64,000 nucleotides of DNA. Origin: UBA1444 sp964601085 (GTDB taxonomy: Bacteria > Bacillota > Negativicutes > UBA1444). Under the pieces are notes generated by a model, which saw nothing but the letters and a program-made list of their open reading frames with translations, ran no database searches and had not been told where the DNA came from. Positions 46,753-58,600 of the stretch are shown piece by piece. The stretch is from assembly GCA_964601085.1 (NCBI GenBank), contig CAZRLN010000004.1, positions 1 through 64,000 on the forward strand, written 5' to 3'. Positions within the stretch are counted from its first letter, which is position 1. Each line of letters begins with the position of its first letter. The position numbers and the translations under genes are program-made.

Positions 46753-49182
46753 ATGGGGAACGTGTTTCTAATCCAGAAGTCGTTCGCAACCGGGGAGATT
46801 AGTGAGTCGATGGTCGCCCGCGACGATGTGCCGAAGCTGGCCATGGGCGCTATGACCATGCGCAACCGGACCGTGCTGCCGCATGGGCCGAGCCAGTGCC
46901 GGACCGGGTTCCGGTTCGCATTCCCAGCGAAGTATAGCGACAAGGCGGCGGTGCTGCGCCCGTTCGTGTATTCGACGGATCAGCAGTGCGTGCTCGAATT
47001 CGGCGATTATTACATCCGGTTTTTCAAAAGTCACGGGGTGATCGTCAAGACGACGGGAGATACCGACGCCTGGGCGAGCGGAACGGTGTACGCAGCCTAT
47101 GACTATGTACAGAACGATGGTCTGATCTACCGTTGCCTGGCCGATCACACGGCGGCCGCCGGCAACGAGCCGGGAACCGGTGCTTCTTGGGCGACGTACT
47201 GGGTGCAGGACGATGTCTATGAAATCGCGTCGCCGTATTCGGCGGCCCAAGTGCAGGCGCTGAAGTTCACCCAGTCCGCCGACACCGTGTACATCATGCA
47301 TGTGGCGCACTGGCCCCGGACGTTGACTCGATATGGGTATACGGACTGGCGGCTTGAAAAATATATGTTCGAGAACGGCCCTTTTCTGAAGGAGAACGGC
47401 GGGGACACCACGTTGACGTTGGCGGCGACCAAGGGCAGCGGCGTCACGCTGACGGCGTCGGCGGATTTGTTTGCGGCCGGCCATGTTGGGTCGCTGTGGC
47501 GGATCCGGCACAAGGTGGCCACAACCAAAGCGTCGGGATCGTTTGCGGCAACGGGGACGTCGGCAACGGTCAAGGGGATGGGGAAATGGAAGGTTGTCTC
47601 CAACGGTACTTGGACCGCCAAGTTTGATCTGGAGATATCCGCCGATGGCGTGACATGGGAAACATTCCGGTCCTATTCAGGCGAAAACAACAATAATGTT
47701 TTGGAAGCGGAGCTGTCGGACGGGTTGGGATACTATCGGCTCAACTGCTATTCCTACACTTCTGGAACCCTGTCTTATGACCTGACGATGCAAGCCCATA
47801 AATGGGACTGCATCGTCCGCATCGTTTCGGTAACTGACGCCAAGCATGCCGTGGTGGATTTCATTGACGGCGAAGAGGCAGCGAACACCGCCGACACGGA
47901 TTACTGGGCGGAAGGCGCCTGGTCCGACGTGCGCGGCTGGCCGACCTGCGCAGTGTTTTCCTCGGAGAATCGGTTCTGCATGGGCGGATCGAACTATGAG
48001 CCGCTCATGGTGCGCCAGTCGGTAAACGATGATTACACGAATTTCCGCACGTCGAACCCGGTGGTGGACGATGACGCGGTGGCGGTGCCGATGGTGGCGC
48101 GGGAAGTCAACGCGGTGCGGGCGCTGGTATCCATGAGTGATTTGATTGCCCTGACCTCGGAAGCGGAGTTCCGGATCAGCTCGGCCAACGGCGGCGCGAC
48201 GACGCCCAGCAATGTGCGAGCCACGCCGCAGGAGTTCAACGGGATCTCTACGGTGGCGCCGGTGACGGTCGGCAACCGGATCCTGTTCAACCAGGCGCAA
48301 GGGTCGATCATTCTGGACATGGCCTATCAGTTTGATTCGGACGCTTACCGCGGCGCGGACATCACCGTTTTCGCCAGGCATTTGTTCGAAGGACACACGA
48401 TCAAGGATATGTGGTTCCAAAAAGCGCCGCAGTCGATCCTGTGGTGCGTGCGGGACGACGGAATCATGCTCGGGCTTACCTACCTGCGGGACCAGGAAGT
48501 CTGGGCCTGGCACTGGCACGATTCGGATGGGCTGTTTGAATCCGGATGCTCGATTCATGAAGGCGGGATCAACGAGATCTGGGCGATGGTAGCGCGGCCG
48601 ATCGGCGGCGTTACAAAGAAATATGTGGAGTATCAGCTGCCGGCGGATCCCACGGAGACGGAAACGGACCTGTTCTATCTGGACAGCGGGCTGACTTATG
48701 ACGGCGAACCGATTCTGACCGTGACAGGGCTCGGACATTTGGAAGGGAAATCAGTCACGGCGCTGGCTGATGGGTTTATTTATCGGGATCTGGTCGTAAC
48801 TAACGGGGAGATCGTGCTGCCGGACGCAGCGTCCAAGATCATCGTGGGGCTGCCGTATGTGATGGATCTGGAACTGCCGGATGCGCAGATGGACCTGCAG
48901 GACGGGACATCCCAGGGGCGACTGAAGCAGGTGGTGAACCTGATTTTGCGGCTCAGCAATTCGGTGGGCGGCAAAGTCGGGCCGACGTTCGACGGGCCGT
49001 GGGAGCTCATCCCCTACGACAATCCGGACAATTATGACGAACCGCTGTCCCTGTTTAGCGGGGAGGTGACCGTACCGTTCCCCGGCGATCCGGATACTCG
49101 GGGCAGGGTCTGCATCCGACAGTCGGATCCGTTGCCGCTCACGGTGCTGGCAGCCATCCGGGAAGTAAACTTCCTTGGCTAG
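46753..49182 (+). CDS. Tail nozzle protein (tail tubular protein B-like)
   Basis: 809 residues, the T7 gp12-type tail nozzle. The N-terminus IQKSFATGEISESMVARDD, MRNRTVLPHGPSQCRTGFRF and RPFVYSTDQQCVLEFGDYYI are typical. GTVYAAYDYVQNDGLIYRCL is a short carbohydrate-binding-like (CBM5/12-type) insert and GKWKVVSNGTWTAKFDLEIS lies in a beta domain. AWHWHDSDGLFESG and TYDGEPILTVTGLGHLEGKS near the C-terminus fit the family. It ends over the start of the next gene. Confidence 0.87.
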   Translation: MGNVFLIQKSFATGEISESMVARDDVPKLAMGAMTMRNRTVLPHGPSQCRTGFRFAFPAKYSDKAAVLRPFVYSTDQQCVLEFGDYYIRFFKSHGVIVKTTGDTDAWASGTVYAAYDYVQNDGLIYRCLADHTAAAGNEPGTGASWATYWVQDDVYEIASPYSAAQVQALKFTQSADTVYIMHVAHWPRTLTRYGYTDWRLEKYMFENGPFLKENGGDTTLTLAATKGSGVTLTASADLFAAGHVGSLWRIRHKVATTKASGSFAATGTSATVKGMGKWKVVSNGTWTAKFDLEISADGVTWETFRSYSGENNNNVLEAELSDGLGYYRLNCYSYTSGTLSYDLTMQAHKWDCIVRIVSVTDAKHAVVDFIDGEEAANTADTDYWAEGAWSDVRGWPTCAVFSSENRFCMGGSNYEPLMVRQSVNDDYTNFRTSNPVVDDDAVAVPMVAREVNAVRALVSMSDLIALTSEAEFRISSANGGATTPSNVRATPQEFNGISTVAPVTVGNRILFNQAQGSIILDMAYQFDSDAYRGADITVFARHLFEGHTIKDMWFQKAPQSILWCVRDDGIMLGLTYLRDQEVWAWHWHDSDGLFESGCSIHEGGINEIWAMVARPIGGVTKKYVEYQLPADPTETETDLFYLDSGLTYDGEPILTVTGLGHLEGKSVTALADGFIYRDLVVTNGEIVLPDAASKIIVGLPYVMDLELPDAQMDLQDGTSQGRLKQVVNLILRLSNSVGGKVGPTFDGPWELIPYDNPDNYDEPLSLFSGEVTVPFPGDPDTRGRVCIRQSDPLPLTVLAAIREVNFLG

Positions 49183-49657
49183 GCTGATCGTTCGTCCGGC
49201 AACTCCGGCGGATATTCAGGATATTGGCCGGCGGCTGCGCCGGTCGGATCAGGAAGAAATCCGGGCGATCGCGGACATATCACCGCTAGATGCGGTGGCG
49301 GCGTCGGCAGCGGCGTCAGCGGAAACACTGGTGATGGATCTGGACGGCAAGGTGATCTGCATCGGCGGGGTGACACCAGTGGACGCGGCGAGCGGAACCG
49401 GTGCGTATGTCTGGCAGCTGGGTTCGCCGGAGATCGATGCCAACATGGTCGCCTTCTATCGGGAGAGCCGGGCGCTGCGAGATCGGTGGCTGCGCCAATA
49501 TTCGCTGCTGCAAAACTGGGTATATGCCGGGAACACGGTGTCTATCCGCTACCTGCGCCGGCTGGGGTATTCGTTGGCGGATATGCCAATGCCGTTCGGA
49601 GTCTATGGCTTGCCCTTCTACTACTTTTATATCAGGGGTGATCGTTATGTGTGTTAA
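49175..49657 (+). CDS. T7 gp13-like (GNAT-fold) virion protein
   Basis: 160 residues. RLIVRPATPADIQDIGRRLR followed by RSDQEEIRAI and VMDLDGKVICIGGVTPV give the GNAT-like fold of the DUF2833/gp13 family seen in T7-like phages, where the protein is needed for making the internal core. Starts at TTG 49175 inside the nozzle gene end. Confidence 0.8.
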   Translation: MARLIVRPATPADIQDIGRRLRRSDQEEIRAIADISPLDAVAASAAASAETLVMDLDGKVICIGGVTPVDAASGTGAYVWQLGSPEIDANMVAFYRESRALRDRWLRQYSLLQNWVYAGNTVSIRYLRRLGYSLADMPMPFGVYGLPFYYFYIRGDRYVC

Positions 49658-50327
49658 TATGGCGGCCGTTGGAGCCCTGACATCCCTGGCCGGAACGATC
49701 GGACAATACAGCGCGGCGCAGGCAAAGGCCAGAGCCCAGATACAGCTGGGCGAAGCACAGGCCAGCGCCTACGAGGCAGCGGCCAAAATCAGCGACCAGA
49801 ATGCGGCGATCAGCAAACGGCAGGCGGAGAACACCGTGGATCGCGGAGCTCTCGCACTGCAGCAGCTGAGGCAGAGGGCGCGCAGTGTGTATGCGTCGCA
49901 GCGGGCAGGGTTCAGCGCCAACGGCCTGGCGACGACCGACGGCAGCCCGGCCGCTGTGCTCGAAGATACGGAGTTTCAATATCTCATGGACGCCGATGCG
50001 CTGCGATCCAACATTCAATGGGAGAAATGGGGCTATGACGTCCAGGGAACGAACTATCGGAACCAGGCGGCGATGCAGCGATCCGGAGCGGCGAACGCCA
50101 GATGGGCGGGAGAAGTCGGGGCGGAGTTCAGCCGGTACGAGGCGAATCAACATCTGTTCTCCGGGATCGCCGGGCTCGGGATGAATTATATGAAGTCAGG
50201 TTCTTCCGGATCTGGTGGCGGGAACAGCGGTGGGATAGTGGTGCAGGGCGGCAACGCCGGCAGAAACTACTACAGCCCATGGAAGAGCCCGAAATCAGCG
50301 TTTGAATATAATCCCTGGAGGTATTAG
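49647..50327 (+). CDS. Internal virion protein, T7 gp14-like
   Basis: 226 residues. A long Ala/Gln-rich helix (SAAQAKARAQIQLGEAQASA, ISKRQAENTVDRGALALQQL, RQRARSVYASQRAGFSANGL) then Gly/Ser-rich tail. This is the pattern of the smallest ejection protein, which inserts into the outer membrane of the host cell in T7. It is coupled to the gene before it by overlap. CAGGGGTG precedes ATG 49647. Confidence 0.82.
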   Translation: MCVNMAAVGALTSLAGTIGQYSAAQAKARAQIQLGEAQASAYEAAAKISDQNAAISKRQAENTVDRGALALQQLRQRARSVYASQRAGFSANGLATTDGSPAAVLEDTEFQYLMDADALRSNIQWEKWGYDVQGTNYRNQAAMQRSGAANARWAGEVGAEFSRYEANQHLFSGIAGLGMNYMKSGSSGSGGGNSGGIVVQGGNAGRNYYSPWKSPKSAFEYNPWRY

Positions 50328-50329
50328 AA

Positions 50330-52603
50330 ATGGCGAGAATCGGTGGCGGCGGGCCAGTTCCCCTGTATCAGCGGCAGATTCAAGAACAACCAATGCCAGC
50401 GGCAAAGATGGCCGACGTCGCGGACCCAATGGCATTCGGAGCCGGTGGCGCCCAGGCGGCGCTACGAGGCGCGGAACAGATGGGGAAAGATGGACGGGAT
50501 ACCTTTGCCCTGGGCATGTTGATTCAGCGGCGGGCGCGGGAGTTAAAACAGGAAGAGGATCAGACGGCGGCGCTGGACGCGAGCAATCAGTTTATCAACG
50601 AAGCCAACAACTATCTATACAATGACCAGACCGGCGCTTTACAGAAGCGGGGCAAGGATGCTATGGGAATTGCAAAGCTGGCCAATGACGATCTCGACAA
50701 GCTATCGAAAAATATTGGCCAAAAATTGACGAACCCCGACCAGCAGAAGATGTTTAGCCGGCTAGTAGCTAGCCAGATGAATTCCGTTATGGGTGAGGTT
50801 TTTCGTCATCAGGCCAAAGAAAAGTATGTATATGACGAGCAGACGACGGCGGCATCAGTGGATGGACTGCAACGCTCCATGATTATGACGGACTCCGTGG
50901 ATAAATATATGCAAAATCGGTCCATGATGGAATCCGTCATACGGAATCGCTATGGTTCGCGCGGTGAGGCTTTTGTTAACGAAATGCTTTTCAAGGCGAA
51001 TAGCGACGTGCATTTGAAAAAAGCTAACAACCTGGCACTGGACAGCTACGAGTCCGGCATGAACTATTTAACTGCCCACCGTAATGAAATTGACCCCGGA
51101 CAATTTTCTGCCAGCGCCAAGATATTCACGGATAGGTTAAAGAAAATCACGTACGACCGGCAAGCGGACTCGCTTCTGGACGCCGCTGGGAACAATCTGC
51201 CGGCGGCACTGGCGAATATTCGCAGCGGCGGATCGGCGCCGCCGTCGTGGACACTGTTAAAAGCAGCCGGAGATCAACAGCTGGGAAAACCGTATAAATT
51301 AGGCGGAGACGGCAACCAAACCACCGACTGCGGATTGTTCACGATGGAAACGTTCCAGAAGGTTGGCGTGAATTTAGGTTCGCGCGACGTGTCGGAGCAG
51401 GCCAGAATGCTGAATGACGGCGGGAAATATTTCACTGATCGTTCACAGCTGCAACCAGGCGACCTGGTTTTCTATAAGAACACCTACCAGCCGCCGGAAG
51501 GACACGGCTTTCAAAACATCACCCATGCCGGAATTTATGCCGGAGACGGTAAAATCCTGCACGCCGGTAGCACAAAAGGGGTATCTTACACAATGATCGA
51601 AGCGCCGGGAGAGATCGCCGGTTTCGGCCGGGCAGGAAAGCAGCTGTCGACCGAAGAGCAATACGAGCTGGAAACTGCCGTTATCTCCAAGTTTGGTAAA
51701 CGCAAATACATCAAGGATGCTGCAGAACATGACGAATTGATCCGGGTTAAAAATATGCTGGCAACAACCGCCGATCCAGGAGTATGGCGGGAAACGATCG
51801 ACAGTTCGTCTCTTGATCCTTACATCAAGAAGGCAATGATTAAATCGATGGTGGAAAACACGGAATCCACCGACCGGGCCAAGATGGCACTGATCACGCT
51901 GCGGGCCCAGGGAAAGCTGACCACGGATGCCGTGAACCAGTTCTCCGGCGAGCTGTCCAAGACGGATTTGTTCCGATTCTGGGAAGATGCCGTGAAAGCC
52001 GGGGTCGGCAAAGACGACAAGGTGTCGGAATCGGCCAACAAAAACATCCTGCAGTTAGTGGATGAGTTGGGCAACTACAAGAAGGAAGAAAAGGATGCGC
52101 TAAAACTATCCGTTATGCAGCGGGTCGATGATGAAGGGCTGACCGGTTGGGCCCGGCAGTCCCGGGCCAAAGAGTTGATCGAGGAAGACAAGAAGACAAA
52201 AGGCGTGGTATTCAAGACGCATTTTCAGAACACGGAGCGCCTGGGCTGGCTCAATCAGTCCTGGGATCCGCGCGAGGTGGAACTGGTGCTCGCGGGTCAG
52301 CGAATGCAGGACGCGGCGATCGGGGCCAAACGCGAACCGGACACTTACTACACCGAACAACTATTGATGTCGGTCAACCGAACCGACCCCGTCCAGCAAA
52401 AGGCCGTGGATTATCTGATTGCCATGCGGCAGCCGATCACGATCCGGAATCTGAACATGGTGGCCGGGGCGGTGGATGCCTTGCGTCAACAGAACGCCAA
52501 TTTGTCGGCGGGGAATATCAGTGAGGCGCTGCGGCGGAATGTTGGAACCGGCTATAACAAGATTCTACTCTATGGCGATATTCCCACCCAAAATGAAAGG
52601 TAA
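50330..52603 (+). CDS. Ejection protein with embedded NlpC/P60 peptidase domain (gp15-like)
   Basis: 757 residues. The N-terminal 300 residues are helical (RARELKQEEDQTAALDASNQ, then ANNYLYNDQTGALQKRGKDA) as in internal core proteins. Residues about 315-440 form an NlpC/P60 murein peptidase: catalytic Cys334 in TTDCGLF, His399 in ITHAGIY and His411 in ILHAGS, with QPGDLVFYKN between. The rest (about 450-757) is helical again. The domain would cut cell-wall peptides during DNA ejection. It lies two bases after the gp14-like gene. Confidence 0.87.
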   Translation: MARIGGGGPVPLYQRQIQEQPMPAAKMADVADPMAFGAGGAQAALRGAEQMGKDGRDTFALGMLIQRRARELKQEEDQTAALDASNQFINEANNYLYNDQTGALQKRGKDAMGIAKLANDDLDKLSKNIGQKLTNPDQQKMFSRLVASQMNSVMGEVFRHQAKEKYVYDEQTTAASVDGLQRSMIMTDSVDKYMQNRSMMESVIRNRYGSRGEAFVNEMLFKANSDVHLKKANNLALDSYESGMNYLTAHRNEIDPGQFSASAKIFTDRLKKITYDRQADSLLDAAGNNLPAALANIRSGGSAPPSWTLLKAAGDQQLGKPYKLGGDGNQTTDCGLFTMETFQKVGVNLGSRDVSEQARMLNDGGKYFTDRSQLQPGDLVFYKNTYQPPEGHGFQNITHAGIYAGDGKILHAGSTKGVSYTMIEAPGEIAGFGRAGKQLSTEEQYELETAVISKFGKRKYIKDAAEHDELIRVKNMLATTADPGVWRETIDSSSLDPYIKKAMIKSMVENTESTDRAKMALITLRAQGKLTTDAVNQFSGELSKTDLFRFWEDAVKAGVGKDDKVSESANKNILQLVDELGNYKKEEKDALKLSVMQRVDDEGLTGWARQSRAKELIEEDKKTKGVVFKTHFQNTERLGWLNQSWDPREVELVLAGQRMQDAAIGAKREPDTYYTEQLLMSVNRTDPVQQKAVDYLIAMRQPITIRNLNMVAGAVDALRQQNANLSAGNISEALRRNVGTGYNKILLYGDIPTQNER

Positions 52604-52613
52604 CGGAGGATTT

Positions 52614-55600
52614 ATGAACGATAATGATTTTGTGCCACTGCCAGACCGCCGGTCAAGCCTGTCGGAACTGTTTGAACAAACACGCAACCTATCGCCGATC
52701 CAGGCGGCGGAAATCATTCGCCTGTCCGGGAGGTTCGGTGTACCGACGGACCAGGTGGCATCCGCTTTCGACGCTTTTAAGAACGGAGCGATCGATGATG
52801 TGGACTGGGATGCCATGGAGCGAAACTCTCCCCGGACAGCGGAGTTTCTGCAGGATCCTTATTATATGGCGACGATCCGCAATCGGACCCGGCAGCTGGA
52901 GGAGATTGAAGGAGCCTGGAAGCCGTGGAAAAAGCTGAAGGAAGAAAGCAAAAATACCACCAGAAGCTTGCTGGGCGGATTAACCGGGATGTGGGAATCG
53001 TTTCTGAACTCACCGGCCACTCCGGCAAACTACATCGGCAACGAAATCGGCCAAGTCACCAGACTACAACCACAAAGTCAGTTTATCAATCCAACGGAAC
53101 AGCCTGGTTCGCCAATTCGCCTAGCGCAAACGCAAAATCAGGCGGATACGCTGCGCGGCATGATCAATTCGGATTTACTGAAACCAGGCACTCCCGTTAC
53201 ATCTGATTGGGGCGGCAATATCCCCGGGCTGAATCATACCTGGGGGCAGCTCGGTCTGGAAATGGTGGGGATGCTTCCGCAGATGGCCGGGCAAATGGCC
53301 GCGTTTGCGCTAGGCGGACCGGTGGGCTCGTTCGCGTTCAATACGACGATGATCGGTGGCGGTCAATATCTGGATCTGACCGGCGACAAGGACAATCCCG
53401 TGGATCCGCAGCGGGCCCTGGCGGCATCACTAGGCAACGCCTTGACGCAGGCATGGATGGAAAACCTATCGTTGGCCAAGATGTTCAAGAAACTGCCGGC
53501 GGGATCTTCGCGGGCGTTCCGGTGGCGGGAACGGGCGGAATCCACCATGACCGAGGCGCTCACCGAATGGATACAGCAATATCCGGAAGCCGCGGCGGAA
53601 ATCTTTGCCCAGAATCCCGGCAAGAGCCGCGAAGAGATGGCGTCTCTGTTCGCCAAAGATTTTATAAAGAACACGCAAGAAGGTCTGTTTCAGGGGCTCG
53701 TAGCAGCGCCGTTCGGTTTTCTGGGCCGGTCCGTTACGTTGGCCGTGCAAGAAAAAGCTGTGCAGGAATTCGTGCGGCAGCGCGAGGTCGTGCAGGACAA
53801 GATGCGCAAGTCCGAACTGCTCGGCGTCAGCCCCGAAGTCTTGCGCGATCACAGCAACCAGGTGTCGGGCGACGCGTCGATCTACATCGATCCGGCGGCA
53901 GTAGTTTCCCTGTATCAATCCGATACCATGGCGCCGCAAGAAATCGAGGAAAAGCTGGGCGTTACACTGAATCAGGCGTTGGTGGCGCAAGAAAATGGCG
54001 AACTTCTAACGGTACCAGCTGGTAAGTATGATGTGGCGGCCGCGCAGGATCCCCAGATTCATGAAGCTCTAAAAAACGACATCGCTCCCGACGAGCATGG
54101 GATTACACTGCGCCGGGTCGGGGAGAGGGAAGAGATTGGGCGGCAGGAAGGAAAACAATCCGCCGAAGCGCTGAAAAAACAGCGGGAAGATCTCAAGGTT
54201 GAGCGGGAAATGATAACCGGACAGCTGCGCGATGCCGGGGTGTCGGCAGAGGTGGCGAATGCCACGGTGAACCTTTTGGTTCGGAACGCGATGGTCATGA
54301 GCGCGGATCCCGCTGCCTGGCTGCGGGAGAAAGGCCCGCTATTCGTCCGAGGCAAGAGCGAGCATGCGATGCTGGCCCAGCTCAATGAAGACGTGGATAT
54401 AAATTCCACGGTGCCGGTGATCAAACTGGATGGCTTGGCAGCGTCAATGAATGCGTCGCAATTAACCAAGTATGTACAAAGTCTGGCTAGCCAGCCGATC
54501 AGCACGGCGGACCAAAAGGCGATTATGAATATCGTTCCCGGAAGGGAGAACCTGAAGCATATTGTATGGTCCAGCCGCAAGTCCCAGCGGTTTACTCCGG
54601 AACGCAAGGCGGCGCTGAGCAGTATCAAAGATCTGATCGAAAACGCCGTTTTGATCGAAAGCCAGACAAACCAGAAAACAGACAAAAAACCGGGAGCAAC
54701 AGCATATCACCGCTTCTATGTCCCGGTTGAAGTCAATGGTGAAATTCGCGCGATCCGGATCGTAGCCGAAGAAACGAACGGATCCATAACCTTGAATCCC
54801 ACGGATGTGAATCTGTATGACGTTTTGGTGGAGAAAAACATTCGAAGCCTTCTCCCGGCGAGTCAAGCCGCTAGCCATAAAACCGGCGACGACATAGGCC
54901 AAAAGGAGAAAGCCTCTACTATCACTATACGCCAGATGCTCGACGGTGTCAATGACATGGACGGGCAACCCTACATCTCCGACACTTACGAACCGGGGAA
55001 CCTGCTGCAGGCGGAACTGGGCTACAATTCCCGGATCAAGCGCGGCGGTTTCTCCTGGCACGAACAGCGGCCGGTAATTACTTTGTTCGAGCGGGCTAAC
55101 ACGTCGACGATCATCCACGAGATGGCCGGACACTATTTCATCTACAACCTGCTGGGCGAAGGCGGCAAGGCCGACGCGGCGGAATGGATGAAGGCCGACC
55201 GCCGGACGATGTTGGAATGGGCGGGAGTCAGCGAAGACCAGTGGAACGATCTCTGGGCCAAGGCGAACGAGGGAACCAAGGACGAGTGGAATATGTCCGA
55301 CGCGGAACTGGCGGAATCCGGTGATCGCTCCGAGATCCGGCAAGCGGTCCGGCAGGTCCGGGAAGCGCATGAAAAGATGGCGCGGGCGGCAGAGGTTTAT
55401 TTCATGACCGGTGAGGCGCCGACGGTGGACACCCGCTCGATCTTCCGGAAGTTCAAGGACTGGCTGACCAAGGTATATTTCGACGTGACGCGCCTGGGCG
55501 TGGAAGTACCGCCGGAAGTCCGGAAGGTGTTCGACCGGATGGTGGCGACGCAGGACGAGATCGAGCAGACCGAGGCGCTGAATGGCTACCACGCGAAGCT

Positions 55601-58600
55601 GCCCGAGTCGATCTATGATTCCCTTTCGGAAAAGGCCAGGGACGCCCTGGACCGGACGATGCAGAACGTGGCGAAGGTGGCGCATGAGCGACTGTCCGGC
55701 CGGGTGTTGGCAGATCTGCGCGCCGATGTGAAGAAGGACATGGCGGCCATGTTCGACAAGGTCCGCCAGGACGTAGAGGCGGAACGCGCCGACAACAATG
55801 CGCACCGGCTGCTGTCGGAGATCGAGCTGCCGCTGACGGCTGATGAACAGGCCATGCTGGACCTGGCCAAGGCGGAGGGAGCAGCGCCCCAGAATCTTTT
55901 GGCCGCCTTGAACCAGGCGCTGATGTCGGAAATCAAACGGAGCCGGAGCACGGACAACCGGCTGGCGGTGCAGGCGCTGGAACAGGCGGTGCGGGCGACC
56001 CACTACGCCATGGAAAAGACCAAGACGATCGCCTGGAACACCCAGGAAAACACCGACATGGCCAAGGCGGCGGAAGTGGCGGTGGCGCGGTTCATGGAGA
56101 ATGACCGTGTGCGGCCGGCGGAAGTGCTGGCGCCGGATCAGGTATTTGACCGGATGGGCCCGGAATTTGAGATCATGGCGGAAGCGGCCGGGTTCGATTC
56201 GGCGGCGATGGCCAAAGAGAAGATTCGAGAGCTGCCGCCGATCACGGACGAGATCTCTTTCCGGGTGACCGGTTTGGTGGCGGATAAATACAACCTGCTG
56301 CGGGACCGCGACGCAATCCACCAGGCGGCGGAGGAATCGCTGTTCAACGAGGACGGGCTGCTGCAGCTGGCCATGGAACAGCAGATTATGGAGGAGAAGC
56401 TGACCAGCGTCATGACCCGGGAGGCGGCGCGGGAGAAGACGCTGCAAAACCGGGAGATCGCCCGGCGCCAGGCGAAGGACATGCTGGCCAAGAAGCCGCT
56501 GGACGAGTCAATGCGGACGCGTACCTACATGGCGGCGGTGACCCGGGCGGCGGAGAAGGCGTCATGGTATCTGGCCAAGGGCGACATCGAGGCGGCGCTG
56601 GAGCAGAAGAAGCTGCAGACGCTGAATCATGCCCTGGTCCAGGAGTCGATACGGATCCGGGAAGAGTTTGACAAGACCGACCGGTATTTCAAGCGTCAGC
56701 GCGTATCTGATCGCAAGACCTGGGGCACGGAAGAACATTGGCAGCAAGCGGCGGATTTGCTGTATCGGCTCGGGTATCGGCGGGCGGACTTTACCGGCAA
56801 GGTGACGGAGGCGCTGGCCTCGTATATCGGTCGCATGTCGGAGGAAAACCCGGACATGCTGGCGATCGAGGACTGGCTGAGCGTAACCCGCGACATCATC
56901 ACCCCCCGAAAGCTGACGCTGGATCGCTTGCTCGATGTGGCCAACGCGATCCGGAACATCAAGAGGATGGCCCAGTATGGCGCCGGTGGCGATAGGATGT
57001 TCACCCAGGAGGCCGGCCTGGTCGAGGTGACCAACAACCTGGTGGATACGGCGGAAGAAAACGCCAAGGATGTGCAGATCGACCAAATGGGCGAGCGGGT
57101 TAAGCCATCGGTATACGCCACGTTCATGGCCGGGCTGCGCAAACCGTCGCTGCTGTTCCGCAAGCTGGATCCGGGCGATTTCGGCCCGTGGTCGAAAGCA
57201 ATGTATTATGCCTTTGCGGCAGCGCGTGACGTCGAATCGCAGTTGCTGCGTCGCGTGTCGACCAAAGTAGAAGAGGCGTTTCAGCGGGCGGGACTGACGA
57301 AGGAAGACCGGTACCGCGACGCCCATGAGAAGATCTATGTCGCCGAATGGGGCACGTCGGTGACCCGGAACATGCTTCGCGCCGTGCTGCTGAACATGGG
57401 CAGCAAGTCCAACCTGGAGCGAATGTTGTCTTCAGAGCCGGTCGGATACCGGTCGCAGACGCCCTGGACGTTGGACAACATCACGCCGGTGCTGGAGAAG
57501 TACCTGGCGCCGCGAGATTTTCAACTGGCCCAGGATATCTGGGACGCAATCAATCTATATGACGAGTATTCGGCCATGGTGAAAAAAGTGACCGGGTTCC
57601 CCATGCAAAAGGTGGACCCGACCCCGGTCACGTTCCAGGTCGGTGGCTTGACGATTCCGCTGCGGGGCGGCTATTATCCGCTCAAGCAGGACTCCCGGGC
57701 CAGTAAGCAGGCAGAAATGAACGAGGCGAAGATGCTGGCCGGTGGCGGGGCCGGAGATTATCCCTATCCGCACACCGGGGCCAGCAAGAGCCGGGTGGCG
57801 GGAGCAATGTACCCATTAGATTATGACCTGGGCAATCTGATGGGATCAGTTTCCCGGACGGTGCACGATATCGCGTTCCGGCCGGTGGCGCTGGACATCA
57901 ACAAGCTGATGCGCCAGGACAGCATCAAGGATGTCATGCGGCGAAAGCTGGGCGACGCCAACTACCAGGTGATCACGAAATGGCAGGAAACCGTCATGCG
58001 CGGGCAAAACAGCGATGTCGATCGCGGGCTGAACGACGGGCTGGCGCAAAGCGTCCGGCAGCGCGTGGTAATATCAAATCTTTTGCTGCGAGTGAGCACG
58101 GTGTTTCAGAACGCCGCCAACTTTACACTATACGGCGGCGCGGTGGAAGGTTTCGGTGAAAGAGACGCCTTCTCCTCGTTCATAAAATACGGGGTGTTCG
58201 AATATATTCCCATGGCCTTGTCCGGGCAGAACGGAGCGGCGGAGATCAGGCAGTTCGTTTACGAAAAGTCGACCCTGATGCGGGACAAAATGGATAGCCC
58301 GGACTATTCGCTGACGGAATTGTTGTCGCCGCAGGAGAACTTGCTGAACAAATCTCTCATGGATAACGGGTTAACGCGTTCAGCAGGAAACAAACTGACC
58401 GCCACGCAGGACCGGATCGTGAAGTTTGGCAGCCAGATCCTGGCCTTTTCCGATCAGTTAACGGATATCTCCATGTGGCGTGGCGCGTATTTTAAGGCGA
58501 TGAACGAAGGAAAGACCGAGGCGGAGGCGGTCCGGTTCGCCGATACGGTGATCGAGCGCAGCACCGGGACCGGCCGAACAATCGACACGGCGGCGATTCA

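Noticed and set aside
54462..56447. 661-codon open frame on the minus strand
   Set aside because: Shadow of the giant ejection protein gene in a GC-rich region, no start signal.
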